From NCBI GenBank assembly GCA_945888525.1, contig CAMDAF010000003.1, positions 1 through 64,000 of the forward strand: a stretch of 64,000 nucleotides of DNA, written 5' to 3'. Origin of the DNA: Chitinophaga pinensis (GTDB taxonomy: Bacteria; Bacteroidota; Bacteroidia; NS11-12g; UBA955). The notes beneath the pieces are model-generated. The model did no database searches and was not told the origin of the DNA. It saw nothing but the letters and a program-made list of their open reading frames with translations. Of the stretch, positions 55,186 through 63,968 are shown piece after piece. Made by a program: the position numbers and the translations under genes. Every line of letters starts with the position of its first letter. The stretch's first letter is position 1.

Positions 55186-55337
55186 TAAATAAAATTTCAA
55201 CTTTTTTGCCCTTATTCAAGATAAGTTTTCAATCTTCTTATCTGCTTTTTTTGCTTTTGTAAAACTTTTCTAAGCAGCATTTGAGCAGAAGCCATCGCTT
55301 ATCGATAAGGCTTTGAAAACGAAAGCATTAAAAATAA

Positions 55338-55369
55338 TTTGTTTTATTCAATTCCTTTTGATACCTTTG
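55338..55369 (+). promoter_or_regulatory. promoter for tRNA-Leu(UAG)
   Basis: TTTG at 55338-55341 and TACCTTTG at 55362-55369 are separated by exactly 20 bp, one of the best promoter matches in the window. The tRNA starts 39 nt further on. Confidence 0.7.
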
Positions 55370-55408
55370 CAGCCCTGAATTTAAAGGGGTTTAGTCGCTT
55401 TAAATAAT

Positions 55409-55490
55409 GCGGATGTGGCGTAATTGGTAGCCGTGCCAGACTTAGGATCTGGTGCCGAAAGGCGTGGGGGTTCGAGTCCCTTCATCCGCA
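55409..55490 (+). tRNA. tRNA-Leu (anticodon UAG)
   Basis: An 82-nt cloverleaf with a long variable arm. The acceptor stem GCGGATG pairs with CATCCGC, discriminator A. The anticodon stem CCAGA/TCTGG closes the loop CTTAGGA, giving anticodon TAG, which reads CUA/CUG. The T-arm has GTTCGAGTC. No CCA is encoded. Confidence 0.95.
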
Positions 55491-55502
55491 CTTATTTTGG
55501 TT

Positions 55503-55532
55503 GAACAGTTTCATTAACTGCTTTAACTGTTC
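55503..55532. repeat. 8-bp inverted repeat between tRNA-Leu(UAG) and tig
   Basis: GAACAGTT and its reverse complement AACTGTTC flank 14 bases. There is no T-run behind it, so it is a weak terminator at best. It could be a processing hairpin or an operator for tig. Confidence 0.35.
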
Positions 55533-55596
55533 CCTAAAGACAATTGAGCCTTTTTAGGTTCTTAAGTACCCATAATTATATAAACACTTCATTTGG

Positions 55597-56976
55597 ATGG
55601 AATTAAATTTCAATAAAATCGACAATCTAAACGCTACCTTAGTTGTAACTTTAGAACAAGCGGATTACGCACCCTCAGTAGAAAAAGAACTTAAAAAACA
55701 GCAAAAACAAGCCGTTATAAAAGGTTTCAGACCAGGCGCTGCGCCTATGGGCATGATTAAAAGCATGTATGCTAAAAGTATTTTAGCCGAGGAAATTAAC
55801 CGTTTGGCAAGCAATGGTCTTTATGATTATTTGAAAGAACAAAGCATCGACATCATCGCCCAACCACTTCCTAGCGAAACAATAAAATCAGATATAGACA
55901 TCGAAAAAGGTGAAACTTTTATTTTTGCTTTCGATTTAGGTCTAGCCCCAATATTCGATTTCAACATTAGCAAAAAAGACACTTTAGATAAATATGTTAT
56001 TTCTGTTGACGAGTCTGAAGTAGATAAAGAAGTTGAAAATTTAGGCAAACGCTATGGCAAATTAGAAACCGTTGAAGTTTCTGAAGAGAAAGATGTCATC
56101 TACGCAACTGCAACTGAATTAAACGAAAGCAATACGTCTTTCGAAGGTGGTGTTAACGATAAAGAAATTTCTTTCACTGCAGATTTAATTACGGATGAAG
56201 CTGTTAAAAAACAATTGACCGGTGTTCAAGCTGGTACTGTTTTGAATGTAAACATTTACAGTTTATTCAACGAAAACCATACAGTAATTGCTAGCACTTT
56301 AGGCATCGCAAAAGAAGCGGCTGCAGATTTGAATCCAACGTTCAAAATCAGCATCACTGAAATTAAAAGACAAATCCCTGCAGAATTAAACCAAGAGCTG
56401 TTCGATCAAGTAATGGGCGAAGGTGTCGTTACAGAAATCGAAGCGTTCAGAGCAAAAATCAAAGAAAACCTAGAAGCTTACTATAAAAACGAAAGCGACC
56501 AACAAGTAGAGCATATGATATCTCACCTTTTAGAGGAGAAACACGAAGTGCCGCTTCCTAACGAATTCTTGAAAAGATGGTTGTTAAATACCAAAGAAGA
56601 GCAATATTCTGCTGAGAATATCGACGAGCGCTACGAAAACGAATCGAAAGTTTTGAAAGAAATTTTAATCCGTGAAAAAGCAGCTACGCAATATGAATTA
56701 AAAGTTGAACAACAAGACATTGAAGATGCTTCTTTAGGTTACACCCTGTCTTTGTTCCGCAACTATGGCATGCAAAATCCTGATTTCGAATTTGTGAAAA
56801 AATTCAGTGATGACAGTTTGAAAAAACGGGATTACATTGAACAAATGAACGATATCGCCATCAGACGTAAAGTGTACAACCAGGTTAAAGAAATTATTTC
56901 TTACAACGAAAAACCTGTGAGCATTGAGGAATTCTATAAACTTATAGAAACCCACAACCACCAGCACCAGCACTAA
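55597..56976 (+). CDS. tig: trigger factor
   Basis: Ribosome-associated chaperone for nascent chains. The N-terminal ribosome-docking motif appears as GFRPGAAPMGMI at about residues 43-54. The middle FKBP-like domain is divergent (DVIYATATELNESN to the ITEIKRQIPAELN linker) and probably lacks strong prolyl-isomerase activity. The helical C-terminal arms make up the rest, ending in a His/Gln tail (HNHQHQH). The 459 residues are slightly long. clpP and clpX follow, the usual tig-clpP-clpX order. Confidence 0.92.
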   Translation: MELNFNKIDNLNATLVVTLEQADYAPSVEKELKKQQKQAVIKGFRPGAAPMGMIKSMYAKSILAEEINRLASNGLYDYLKEQSIDIIAQPLPSETIKSDIDIEKGETFIFAFDLGLAPIFDFNISKKDTLDKYVISVDESEVDKEVENLGKRYGKLETVEVSEEKDVIYATATELNESNTSFEGGVNDKEISFTADLITDEAVKKQLTGVQAGTVLNVNIYSLFNENHTVIASTLGIAKEAAADLNPTFKISITEIKRQIPAELNQELFDQVMGEGVVTEIEAFRAKIKENLEAYYKNESDQQVEHMISHLLEEKHEVPLPNEFLKRWLLNTKEEQYSAENIDERYENESKVLKEILIREKAATQYELKVEQQDIEDASLGYTLSLFRNYGMQNPDFEFVKKFSDDSLKKRDYIEQMNDIAIRRKVYNQVKEIISYNEKPVSIEEFYKLIETHNHQHQH

Positions 56977-56994
56977 GTAAAGGCATTTTGCTTG

Positions 56995-57023
56995 TAACAA
57001 ACTATTATTTGAACCGTTTGTTA
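56995..57023. repeat. 8-bp inverted repeat upstream of clpP
   Basis: TAACAAAC and GTTTGTTA flank 13 bases, directly after tig and ~50 bp before the clpP promoter. No T-run follows. It could be an operator for a stress regulator or a weak transcript end. Confidence 0.35.
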
Positions 57024-57071
57024 TACTAGACGAGCTTGTTTAAAATAATATCGAAAAGGCCAAAACTAAAT

Positions 57072-57103
57072 TTGCGCCTTTTTGTCATTAAAGCTAAATT
57101 TGT
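57072..57103 (+). promoter_or_regulatory. promoter for clpP-clpX
   Basis: TTTG at 57072-57075 is followed after 20 bp by TAAATTTG at 57096-57103, a full consensus match. The -33 TTTG is itself the end of another TAAATTTG copy at 57068-57075, so two -7-like boxes lie in tandem. The ATG is 26 nt downstream. Confidence 0.65.
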
Positions 57104-57129
57104 ACTATTATTGTTTATCATCAAATACC

Positions 57130-57825
57130 ATGAACCAAGGAAACGAATTTAAAAAATATGCTACCAAACATTTAGGATTAAATAGTTTGATGGTAGACCG
57201 CTACATCAACAGCACCACGCCTTCTGGAATTACCAATCTTACCCCAAACATCATTGAAGAGCGTCCATTAAACATCGCTGCTATGGACATTTTCTCACGA
57301 TTGATGATGGACAGAATCATTTTCTTAGGTGTGCCAATTAACGATGAGGTTGCCAATATTGTTATGGGTCAACTTCTATTTTTAGAAAGCTCTAATCCAA
57401 ACAGAGACATCCAAATATACATCAACAGCCCCGGTGGAAGCGTTTATGCAGGCTTAGGCATATACGACACCATGCAGTTTATCCCAAGCGATGTAAGCAC
57501 CATTTGCACCGGTATGGCTGCAAGTATGGCTGCAGTATTAATGTGCGCTGGAGAGAAAGGCAAACGCACCGCTTTAAAACACAGCCGTGTAATGATACAC
57601 CAACCGCTGGGTGGTGTGCAAGGTCAAGCAACCGAAATTGAAATTACCTACAAAGAAATTTCAAAACTAAAAAAAGAACTATACGATATCATTTCTATAC
57701 ACTCTGGACAACCTTTCGAAAAAGTTGAACACGACAGCGATAGAGACTTTTGGATGACCTCTGAAGAAGCTAAAGCCTATGGCATGGTTGATGAAGTGTT
57801 AACCAGAAGCAATGACAAAAAATAA
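57130..57825 (+). CDS. clpP: ATP-dependent Clp protease proteolytic subunit
   Basis: Serine protease that forms the double-heptamer degradation chamber. The catalytic Ser is in GMAASMAAVLMCAGEKG and the His in SRVMIHQPLGG; the Asp lies in HDSDRDFWMTSEEAKAYG. The ORF track start at 57082 covers the promoter; the ATG at 57130 (MNQGNEFKKYATKHLG) gives 231 residues, a little longer than E. coli ClpP. Its stop overlaps the clpX start by one base (TAATG). Confidence 0.95.
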   Translation: MNQGNEFKKYATKHLGLNSLMVDRYINSTTPSGITNLTPNIIEERPLNIAAMDIFSRLMMDRIIFLGVPINDEVANIVMGQLLFLESSNPNRDIQIYINSPGGSVYAGLGIYDTMQFIPSDVSTICTGMAASMAAVLMCAGEKGKRTALKHSRVMIHQPLGGVQGQATEIEITYKEISKLKKELYDIISIHSGQPFEKVEHDSDRDFWMTSEEAKAYGMVDEVLTRSNDKK

Positions 57826-59060
57826 TGGCAAGTAAAAAAACAGGCTCATTCTGCTCCTTTTGTGGCAAACCAAAAGATGAAGCTACTATGCTGATTTCTG
57901 GCATAGAGGCTAATATCTGCGATGCATGTGTAGAACAAGCATCTAAAATTGTTGAGGTTGAATTTGGAAATACCGCTAAAAGCAAAAAACAGTCTGGGGA
58001 TTTACGCCTTAATTTGCTTAAACCACAAGAAATCAAAAAGCACCTGGATGAATATGTCATTGGACAAGACCAAGCTAAAAAAGTTTTAGCTGTTTCGATA
58101 TATAACCACTATAAGCGCATCCTAAATGCAGGTGATAAAGATGAGGTTGAGATCGAAAAATCAAACGTGCTATTAGTTGGTGAAACCGGAACCGGTAAAA
58201 CCCTTTTAGTGCGCACCCTTGCGAAAATTTTAAAAGTGCCTTTTTGCATTGCAGATGCCACTGTTCTAACAGAAGCGGGTTATGTTGGCGAAGACGTTGA
58301 AAGCGTTATATCGCGCTTATACCAAGCAAGCGACTACGACGCAGATGCTACCCAAAAAGGCATTGTGTACATAGATGAAATTGACAAAATTGCCCGCAAA
58401 GGCGACAACCCTTCCATCAGCCGTGATGTTAGTGGTGAAGGTGTTCAACAAGGTTTGCTAAAACTACTTGAAGGTACAATCGCTAACATCGCACCAGAAG
58501 GTGGCAGAAAACACCCTGATCAAAAGTTTGTCAAAATTGATACCCGCAATATTTTATTCATATGCGGAGGTGCTTTCAATGGCATAGAAAAACTAATTGC
58601 GAAACGACTCAATAATTCCTCTATCGGATTTAACTCCACCAAAAAAGACCGCATTAAAGATTCAGATTTAATTGAGCAGATAGCCCCCTCAGATTTGAAG
58701 TCATTCGGACTTATACCAGAAATTATTGGTAGAATGCCAATGATTACATATTTGCAACCATTGGACCGCGAAGCACTTCAAAATATTTTGGTTAAACCTA
58801 AAAATGCCCTGCTTAAACAATACGTCAAACTGATGGATTTGGAAGGCATTAAATTAAGTTTTGACAAAAAAGCCATAGACCTAATTGTCAGCAAAGCTGT
58901 TGAATTTAAGCTTGGTGCACGCGGACTTAGAACCATTTGCGAAAAGCTAATGCTCGATGTCATGTACGATGCGCCTTCTATGAAGGAAAAAGAAATTACC
59001 ATTACTTCCGATATGGTGGTGAGCAAATTGGCCGATTTGGACGCCACTAAAGCTGCCTAA
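57825..59060 (+). CDS. clpX: ATP-dependent Clp protease ATP-binding subunit ClpX
   Basis: AAA+ unfoldase that feeds substrates to ClpP. The N-terminal zinc domain has [10 protein letters not shown] ... CDACVEQ ligands (about residues 9-40). Walker A is [17 protein letters not shown], Walker [13 protein letters not shown], and the GRMP segment and sensor-2 [13 protein letters not shown] follow. The 411 residues are normal. It is translationally coupled to clpP. Confidence 0.96.
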   Translation: MASKKTGSFCSFCGKPKDEATMLISGIEANICDACVEQASKIVEVEFGNTAKSKKQSGDLRLNLLKPQEIKKHLDEYVIGQDQAKKVLAVSIYNHYKRILNAGDKDEVEIEKSNVLLVGETGTGKTLLVRTLAKILKVPFCIADATVLTEAGYVGEDVESVISRLYQASDYDADATQKGIVYIDEIDKIARKGDNPSISRDVSGEGVQQGLLKLLEGTIANIAPEGGRKHPDQKFVKIDTRNILFICGGAFNGIEKLIAKRLNNSSIGFNSTKKDRIKDSDLIEQIAPSDLKSFGLIPEIIGRMPMITYLQPLDREALQNILVKPKNALLKQYVKLMDLEGIKLSFDKKAIDLIVSKAVEFKLGARGLRTICEKLMLDVMYDAPSMKEKEITITSDMVVSKLADLDATKAA

Positions 59061-59063
59061 ACC

Positions 59064-59687
59064 ATGGACGCCCTAAAAGCTGCATTTCCAAATTTTGAAG
59101 CAGGTTTAGTTGAAGGCATTGAAACACATGCTGTACACAAACATTTAAAAGCCGGCGAAATCATTATACGCACGGGGCAATACATTCAAAGCACCTTGCT
59201 GGTTTTAAGTGGAAAAATTAAAATATTCCGCGAAGACCAAGAGGGCAATGAATTTTTAATGTATTACCTCTTGCCAGGTCAAGCCTGTGCTGTTTCTATG
59301 ATATGCGCCACCAAAATGGAAACCAGCCAAATAATGGCTAAGGTGCTTGAAGATGCAGAAGTCCTTATGATTCCCCTTCAACAAATGGAATCATGGATGG
59401 CCAATTACAAATCGTGGTATGAATTTGTAATCAATACCTACCGAAACCGTTTTGACGAACTCCTAACAGTATTAGACCAAGTTGCCTTTAGAGGAATGGA
59501 CGAGCGCTTAGAATTTTACCTTAAGCGCCAAGCTGAAAACCTAGGTCAAAAAAACATCAACATCTCCCACCAAGAAGTGGCCAACGAGCTTAATTCTAGC
59601 CGCGAGGTTATTTCGCGTCTACTTAAAAAAATGGAACAAAGGGGCTTGGTCAAATTGCACCGCAACCACATTGAGTTGTTGAATTAA
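59064..59687 (+). CDS. Crp/Fnr family transcriptional regulator
   Basis: Two-domain regulator: an N-terminal cyclic-nucleotide-binding-type beta-roll (about residues 25-115) and a C-terminal winged helix (ISHQEVANELNSSREVISRLLKKMEQRGLV). The arginine/serine pattern of cAMP binding is not evident, and the two cysteines in GQACAVSMICATK are too few for an Fnr-type 4Fe-4S site. The ligand is therefore unknown. It starts 3 bp after clpX and is probably co-transcribed with clpPX. Confidence 0.88.
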   Translation: MDALKAAFPNFEAGLVEGIETHAVHKHLKAGEIIIRTGQYIQSTLLVLSGKIKIFREDQEGNEFLMYYLLPGQACAVSMICATKMETSQIMAKVLEDAEVLMIPLQQMESWMANYKSWYEFVINTYRNRFDELLTVLDQVAFRGMDERLEFYLKRQAENLGQKNINISHQEVANELNSSREVISRLLKKMEQRGLVKLHRNHIELLN

Positions 59688-59756
59688 TAGGCCCTGAAAA
59701 TTGCTAAAATTTTGTGCAAATGAACTCTACAAATTGTAGTAATTTGCCCTTCGGTT

Positions 59757-61667
59757 ATGATGTCTCCTGAATCCATATTAGAACAATATTTTGGCCACTC
59801 TGCGTTTAGGCCATTGCAGAAAGATATAGTAGAAAATGTGCTCAAAGGAAATGACACCATAGCCCTATTGCCTACTGGGGGCGGAAAGTCTGTTTGCTTT
59901 CAAGTGCCAGCAATTATGTTGGATGGTTTATGCATAGTGGTTACACCTCTGATTGCCTTAATGAAGGATCAGGTTGAAAATTTGAAACACAAAAACATTC
60001 AAGCCATTGCGCTATACAGTGGCATGAGCCATAGAGAAATTGAGTTTGAACTTGAGAATTGTGTCAATGGCAAATACAAGTTTTTGTATGTGTCGCCCGA
60101 GCGTTTAATGAGCCAACATTTTTTGAGCTTTGCCATACACATGCCCCTTAATTTTTTGGCCATAGACGAGGCGCATTGTATTTCTCAATGGGGCTATGAT
60201 TTTAGGCCCTCTTATTTAAAAATTGCTGACTTCAAACTGAAATTTCAAAACCTCAAGTGCATTGCTCTAACCGCATCGGCAACCCCTGAAGTTTTAAAGG
60301 ACGTAGAAGCCAAACTTGAACTTAAAAACACAGGTATTTTTAGCAAGAGTTTTAGCCGGTCCAACCTCTCTTATGTGGTGCAAGAGGAAGAGAATAAATT
60401 GGAAAAAATAAAATTAATTTGCAAGAAGATTCAAGGCACTGGTTTGGTGTATGTAAAAAGCCGAAAAAAGACTTTGGAAATTGCACATTTTTTAAGTCAG
60501 AACGACATATCTGCCGACCATTACCACGCCGGCCTTGATGTTGAATTGCGCACCCAAAAACAAGACAATTGGAAAAACAATAAAACCCGCGTAATGGTGT
60601 GCACCAATGCCTTTGGGATGGGTATAGACAAACCTGATGTGCGCTTTGTTATTCACCATCAAAAACCTGATACTTTAGAGGCTTATTACCAAGAAGCTGG
60701 AAGGGCGGGCAGAGATGGCCAAAAATCGTATTGTATTTTGCTGAGTCACCCAGTTGACTTTATAGAAGATGAAAAAAATATAGCCAACAAATACCCCAGT
60801 CCAAAAGACATCGCAAGGGTATATGAGTTGATTTGCAATTATATAAAAGTGGCTGTAGGTTCGGGACAGGGTCAGAGTTTTGACTTTGATATTAATGGGC
60901 TAGCTACTTACTTTAATATTCCGGCCAATTTGGTGTACAATGCGTTAAGAATACTCGAGTCTGATGGCTATTTTCAAGCCAGCGAATCAGTGCACTTGCC
61001 CTCGCGCATGCGCATTCGCTGCTCCTACAATGAGTTGTACGATTGGCAATTGCAGAACGAAGGTGTGGATGCCCTCTTTAAAGTCTTGCTGCGGTCGTAT
61101 GGTGGCTTGTTCGATTTCTACACCAACATTTACGAATATGAAGTTGCCCGCCGTATTCAAAAACCCGAACGCTGGGTGAAAGAGCAACTATCTAAGCTCA
61201 AAAAGATTGAGATTATAGACTATATCCCTCAGAACAATAAACCGCAATTGTATTTGTTGGAAAACCGTTTATCTTCCATACATATTTCAGAAGATAGAAT
61301 TGCTTTCTTGCGCAGCAGGTATAGAGAAAAGCTCGAATATATGAACAAGTATGTGCGCAACAAAACCGAGTGTCGTTCGGTAAATTTGGTGGACTATTTT
61401 GGCGAAAAAAACGGGCAAGCCTGTGGAATTTGTGATGTGTGCTTGGCCAAGAAAAAAAACTTAAGTCCAGCTGAAAAGTTTGACTTCTATTTCCCTAAAA
61501 TTCAACCTTTAATCGATGCAGGTGGATTCAAATTGGAGCAATTAAAATTGAAGGTAAAATCGTCTGAAACACTTGAATATTTGAGTATATTGCGTTGGTT
61601 AAAAGACAATAATTATTTGGAAGAAAACACAGAGGGCATTTGGACATGGACACAAAAAAAACATTGA
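59757..61667 (+). CDS. recQ: ATP-dependent DNA helicase RecQ
   Basis: 3'-5' superfamily 2 helicase of recombination repair. Motif I is LLPTGGGKSVCFQVPA, motif II IDEAHCISQWGYDFR, motif III LTASATPEV, motif VI YYQEAGRAGRDGQ. A RecQ-type zinc-binding set closes with CGICDVCLAKKK near residue 555, followed by a winged-helix region; no HRDC domain is apparent. The first two codons are both ATG (59757 or 59760). The 636 residues fit. It overlaps the next gene by 22 bp. Confidence 0.94.
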   Translation: MMSPESILEQYFGHSAFRPLQKDIVENVLKGNDTIALLPTGGGKSVCFQVPAIMLDGLCIVVTPLIALMKDQVENLKHKNIQAIALYSGMSHREIEFELENCVNGKYKFLYVSPERLMSQHFLSFAIHMPLNFLAIDEAHCISQWGYDFRPSYLKIADFKLKFQNLKCIALTASATPEVLKDVEAKLELKNTGIFSKSFSRSNLSYVVQEEENKLEKIKLICKKIQGTGLVYVKSRKKTLEIAHFLSQNDISADHYHAGLDVELRTQKQDNWKNNKTRVMVCTNAFGMGIDKPDVRFVIHHQKPDTLEAYYQEAGRAGRDGQKSYCILLSHPVDFIEDEKNIANKYPSPKDIARVYELICNYIKVAVGSGQGQSFDFDINGLATYFNIPANLVYNALRILESDGYFQASESVHLPSRMRIRCSYNELYDWQLQNEGVDALFKVLLRSYGGLFDFYTNIYEYEVARRIQKPERWVKEQLSKLKKIEIIDYIPQNNKPQLYLLENRLSSIHISEDRIAFLRSRYREKLEYMNKYVRNKTECRSVNLVDYFGEKNGQACGICDVCLAKKKNLSPAEKFDFYFPKIQPLIDAGGFKLEQLKLKVKSSETLEYLSILRWLKDNNYLEENTEGIWTWTQKKH

Positions 61668-62746
61668 TTATTGGCCTAAGTGGTAATTTTCTTTCTGATC
61701 AAAGGATGCAGAGAATAGCCTCCGCTATTACTGAAACCTCTTGGGAACCCATTGTCTATTTCCGCGATTTCTACAAATACAAAAACGGCAAGGCTTTAAA
61801 ATCCCCAAATTTTAAATACCAAATCCAGCCTGTGCGCTCAGTTTTTAAGTCGGGGATTTTGTTTTATCTGTGGTTTAATCTCTTATTGTTTTTTAAGTTG
61901 CTGTTTAAAAAAACTGAGGCTTATTATGCCGTCGACAGCGACACCCTTTTGGCCTTTGTCCTCTTGAGTAAATTGCACGCCAAACCCTTGGTATACGATG
62001 CCCACGAATATTTTGCTGAAGTGCCTGAACTCAATGGAAAAACCTTGAAAAAGAAGCTTTGGCATTGGCTGACACAATGGGGAGTTAAACAAGCAAAGGT
62101 TTGCATAACTGTGGGTGCAGAATTGGCCATTGAATTAGAGCGGGTTTATGGCAAACCCTTTGCCTGCGTGCGCAATGTAACAGACGCAAAGCCGCAAGAA
62201 GCCGTGCAGGCCTTTGAGGGAAAAACCATTATTTACCAAGGCGCTCTCAATGAAGGACGAGAATTGGAATTGCTCATAGATGCCATGAAAGATTTGCCAG
62301 AGTACCATTGCTTAGTGGTGGGTGAAGGCGATTTAAGTAAAGCACTTAGAAAACGTGCAGAAGGCTTTGGCAATATAGAATTTCTTGGTTTGTTAAGTCC
62401 TGAGGAATTGAAAAGAATTACCCCGAAGTGCTTTGCAGGATACAATCTGTTAGATGCCAGTGGGAGCTTAAGTTATTACTATTCTTTGAGCAACAAATAC
62501 TTCGATTACATACACGCCGCCCTGCCTTCAATTTCTTCTGAATTGCCCGAATACCTTAAGTTAAATGCCCAATGGGAATGTGGTGTTTGCCTTCCAAACA
62601 GCAAAGAAGCCTTGGTGAATCTATTAAACTTTTGGAAAAATAACCCTTCAGAATATGCCAAATTAAAAGAAAATACTAAGTTTGCTGCCCAAGAGAACAA
62701 CTGGACTCTTGAAAAAGAAACACTTAAAAATCTTTTAACATTCTGA
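61646..62746 (+). CDS. glycosyltransferase, GT4-like (GT-B fold)
   Basis: Retaining GT-B glycosyltransferase that probably builds a cell-surface glycan. The N-terminal acceptor domain contains YYAVDSDTLLAF and LVYDAHEYFAEVPEL; the C-terminal donor domain has IIYQGALNEGRELELLIDAM, VVGEGDLSKAL and SLSNKYFDYIHAALPSIS. The ORF track uses a TTG at 61640; the ATG at 61646 (MDTKKTLIIGLSGN) gives 366 residues with the usual Rossmann start. It begins inside recQ and overlaps the next glycosyltransferase by 4 bp. The sugar and acceptor are unknown. Confidence 0.85.
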   Translation: MDTKKTLIIGLSGNFLSDQRMQRIASAITETSWEPIVYFRDFYKYKNGKALKSPNFKYQIQPVRSVFKSGILFYLWFNLLLFFKLLFKKTEAYYAVDSDTLLAFVLLSKLHAKPLVYDAHEYFAEVPELNGKTLKKKLWHWLTQWGVKQAKVCITVGAELAIELERVYGKPFACVRNVTDAKPQEAVQAFEGKTIIYQGALNEGRELELLIDAMKDLPEYHCLVVGEGDLSKALRKRAEGFGNIEFLGLLSPEELKRITPKCFAGYNLLDASGSLSYYYSLSNKYFDYIHAALPSISSELPEYLKLNAQWECGVCLPNSKEALVNLLNFWKNNPSEYAKLKENTKFAAQENNWTLEKETLKNLLTF

Positions 62747-63864
62747 AAAAGCACTTACATATCGTTGCCTTTGATGTACCATTCCCTGCTGATTATGGAG
62801 GTGTTATAGATATTTATTATAAGATTAAAAGCCTTAAAGCAGTTGGTATTCAAATAACCTTGCACTGTTTTCAATACGGACGTGAAGAAGCGCCAGAATT
62901 GGAAAAACTTTGCAAAAAGGTAATTTACTACAAGCGCAGCAAGTACCGAAATCCTTTTATAGGCAATGTGCCTTATATTGTCTTAACCCGAAACAATGAA
63001 GCGCTTTTAGAGAACCTGTGTAAAGACCAAGCACCCATTCTTTTTGAAGGCATGCACACCACTTTCTTTTTAAACCATAGCCGTTTAAAAGACCGAATTA
63101 AATTGGTGAGAAACCACAACATTGAGCACGACTACTACAAGAACCTTGAGTTGGTGGAGTCCAATTACTTTAAAAAATATTTCTTTCGCAACGAATCAGA
63201 CAACCTAAAACACTACGAAAAGATATTAAAACACGCCAGCAAGGTATTGGCCATTTCGCCTTCAGATAACCAGTACTTAAACAAGAAATACCACAATTCA
63301 ATGCTTGTGCCTGCCTTTCATGCACAAGACGGTGTTAGCAGCAGCAAAGGCACAGGTAAGTTTATTCTCTACCACGGAAACTTGGGTGTAGGTGAAAATA
63401 ATTTTGCTGCCTTGTACTTGGTCAACGACGTGTTTTCAAAACTCGATATTCCTTGTGTTATTGCCGGCAGTAACCCAAGTGATGAATTGAAAAAAGCGCT
63501 TGTAAAATACCCACACATCAAATTGGTGGACAATTGGAACAACGAACAAATAATGGATGCGGTGGCCAAAGCACAAATCAATGTTTTGCCAACCTTTCAA
63601 GGCACTGGAATAAAACTTAAACTCTTAAATGCCTTATACGCTGGACGCTATTGTTTGGTAAATACTCTAATGGTTAAAAACACCACCCTTGAGGTAGCCT
63701 GCATTATTTCTGAGAACGCCGAAGGCATGGTGCTCGATATTAAAAGATATTGGAAAACTCCATTTGGCGAGCGTGAAATTGAAGAGCGAAAAACCGTATT
63801 AGACAAGAGCATATTTAGCAATGATAAAAACGCTCAATTGATTGTGGAAATGCTCGGTTTTTAA
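62743..63864 (+). CDS. glycosyltransferase, GT4-like, with a non-ATG start
   Basis: Second GT-B glycosyltransferase. The ORF track begins at a TTG (62860), but the frame is open upstream and encodes a typical N-terminus, KKHLHIVAFDVPFPADYGG, then IDIYYKIKSLKAVGI. No ATG, GTG or TTG precedes it; the frame closes at TAA 62725. The best start is CTG at 62743, forming a CTGA overlap with the stop of the preceding gene (ATT at 62740 is the other option), giving 373 residues. The donor domain shows ILYHGNLGVGENNFAALYLV and PTFQGTGIKLKLLNALYAGR. It is coupled to its neighbour, so both likely act in the same glycan pathway. Confidence 0.82.
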   Translation: MKKHLHIVAFDVPFPADYGGVIDIYYKIKSLKAVGIQITLHCFQYGREEAPELEKLCKKVIYYKRSKYRNPFIGNVPYIVLTRNNEALLENLCKDQAPILFEGMHTTFFLNHSRLKDRIKLVRNHNIEHDYYKNLELVESNYFKKYFFRNESDNLKHYEKILKHASKVLAISPSDNQYLNKKYHNSMLVPAFHAQDGVSSSKGTGKFILYHGNLGVGENNFAALYLVNDVFSKLDIPCVIAGSNPSDELKKALVKYPHIKLVDNWNNEQIMDAVAKAQINVLPTFQGTGIKLKLLNALYAGRYCLVNTLMVKNTTLEVACIISENAEGMVLDIKRYWKTPFGEREIEERKTVLDKSIFSNDKNAQLIVEMLGF

Positions 63865-63899
63865 ATCGGATAAATTGTGTGTAGTATTCGATTTAAGGC

Positions 63900-63931
63900 T
63901 TGGTAAACCATTCAAAAAATAATTACTTTTG
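63900..63931 (+). promoter_or_regulatory. promoter for the gene at 63969
   Basis: TTG at 63900-63902 and TACTTTTG at 63924-63931 are 21 bp apart, a good consensus match. The ATG is 37 nt downstream of the -7 box. Confidence 0.55.
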
Positions 63932-63968
63932 TATGCGTGCCTCTATCAGCACAAACAAACCTCATTAA

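Noticed and set aside
62743-62860. Frameshift or pseudogene at the start of the second glycosyltransferase
   Set aside because: The frame is open and encodes an intact family N-terminus; only the start codon is unusual, so a CTG start is simpler.
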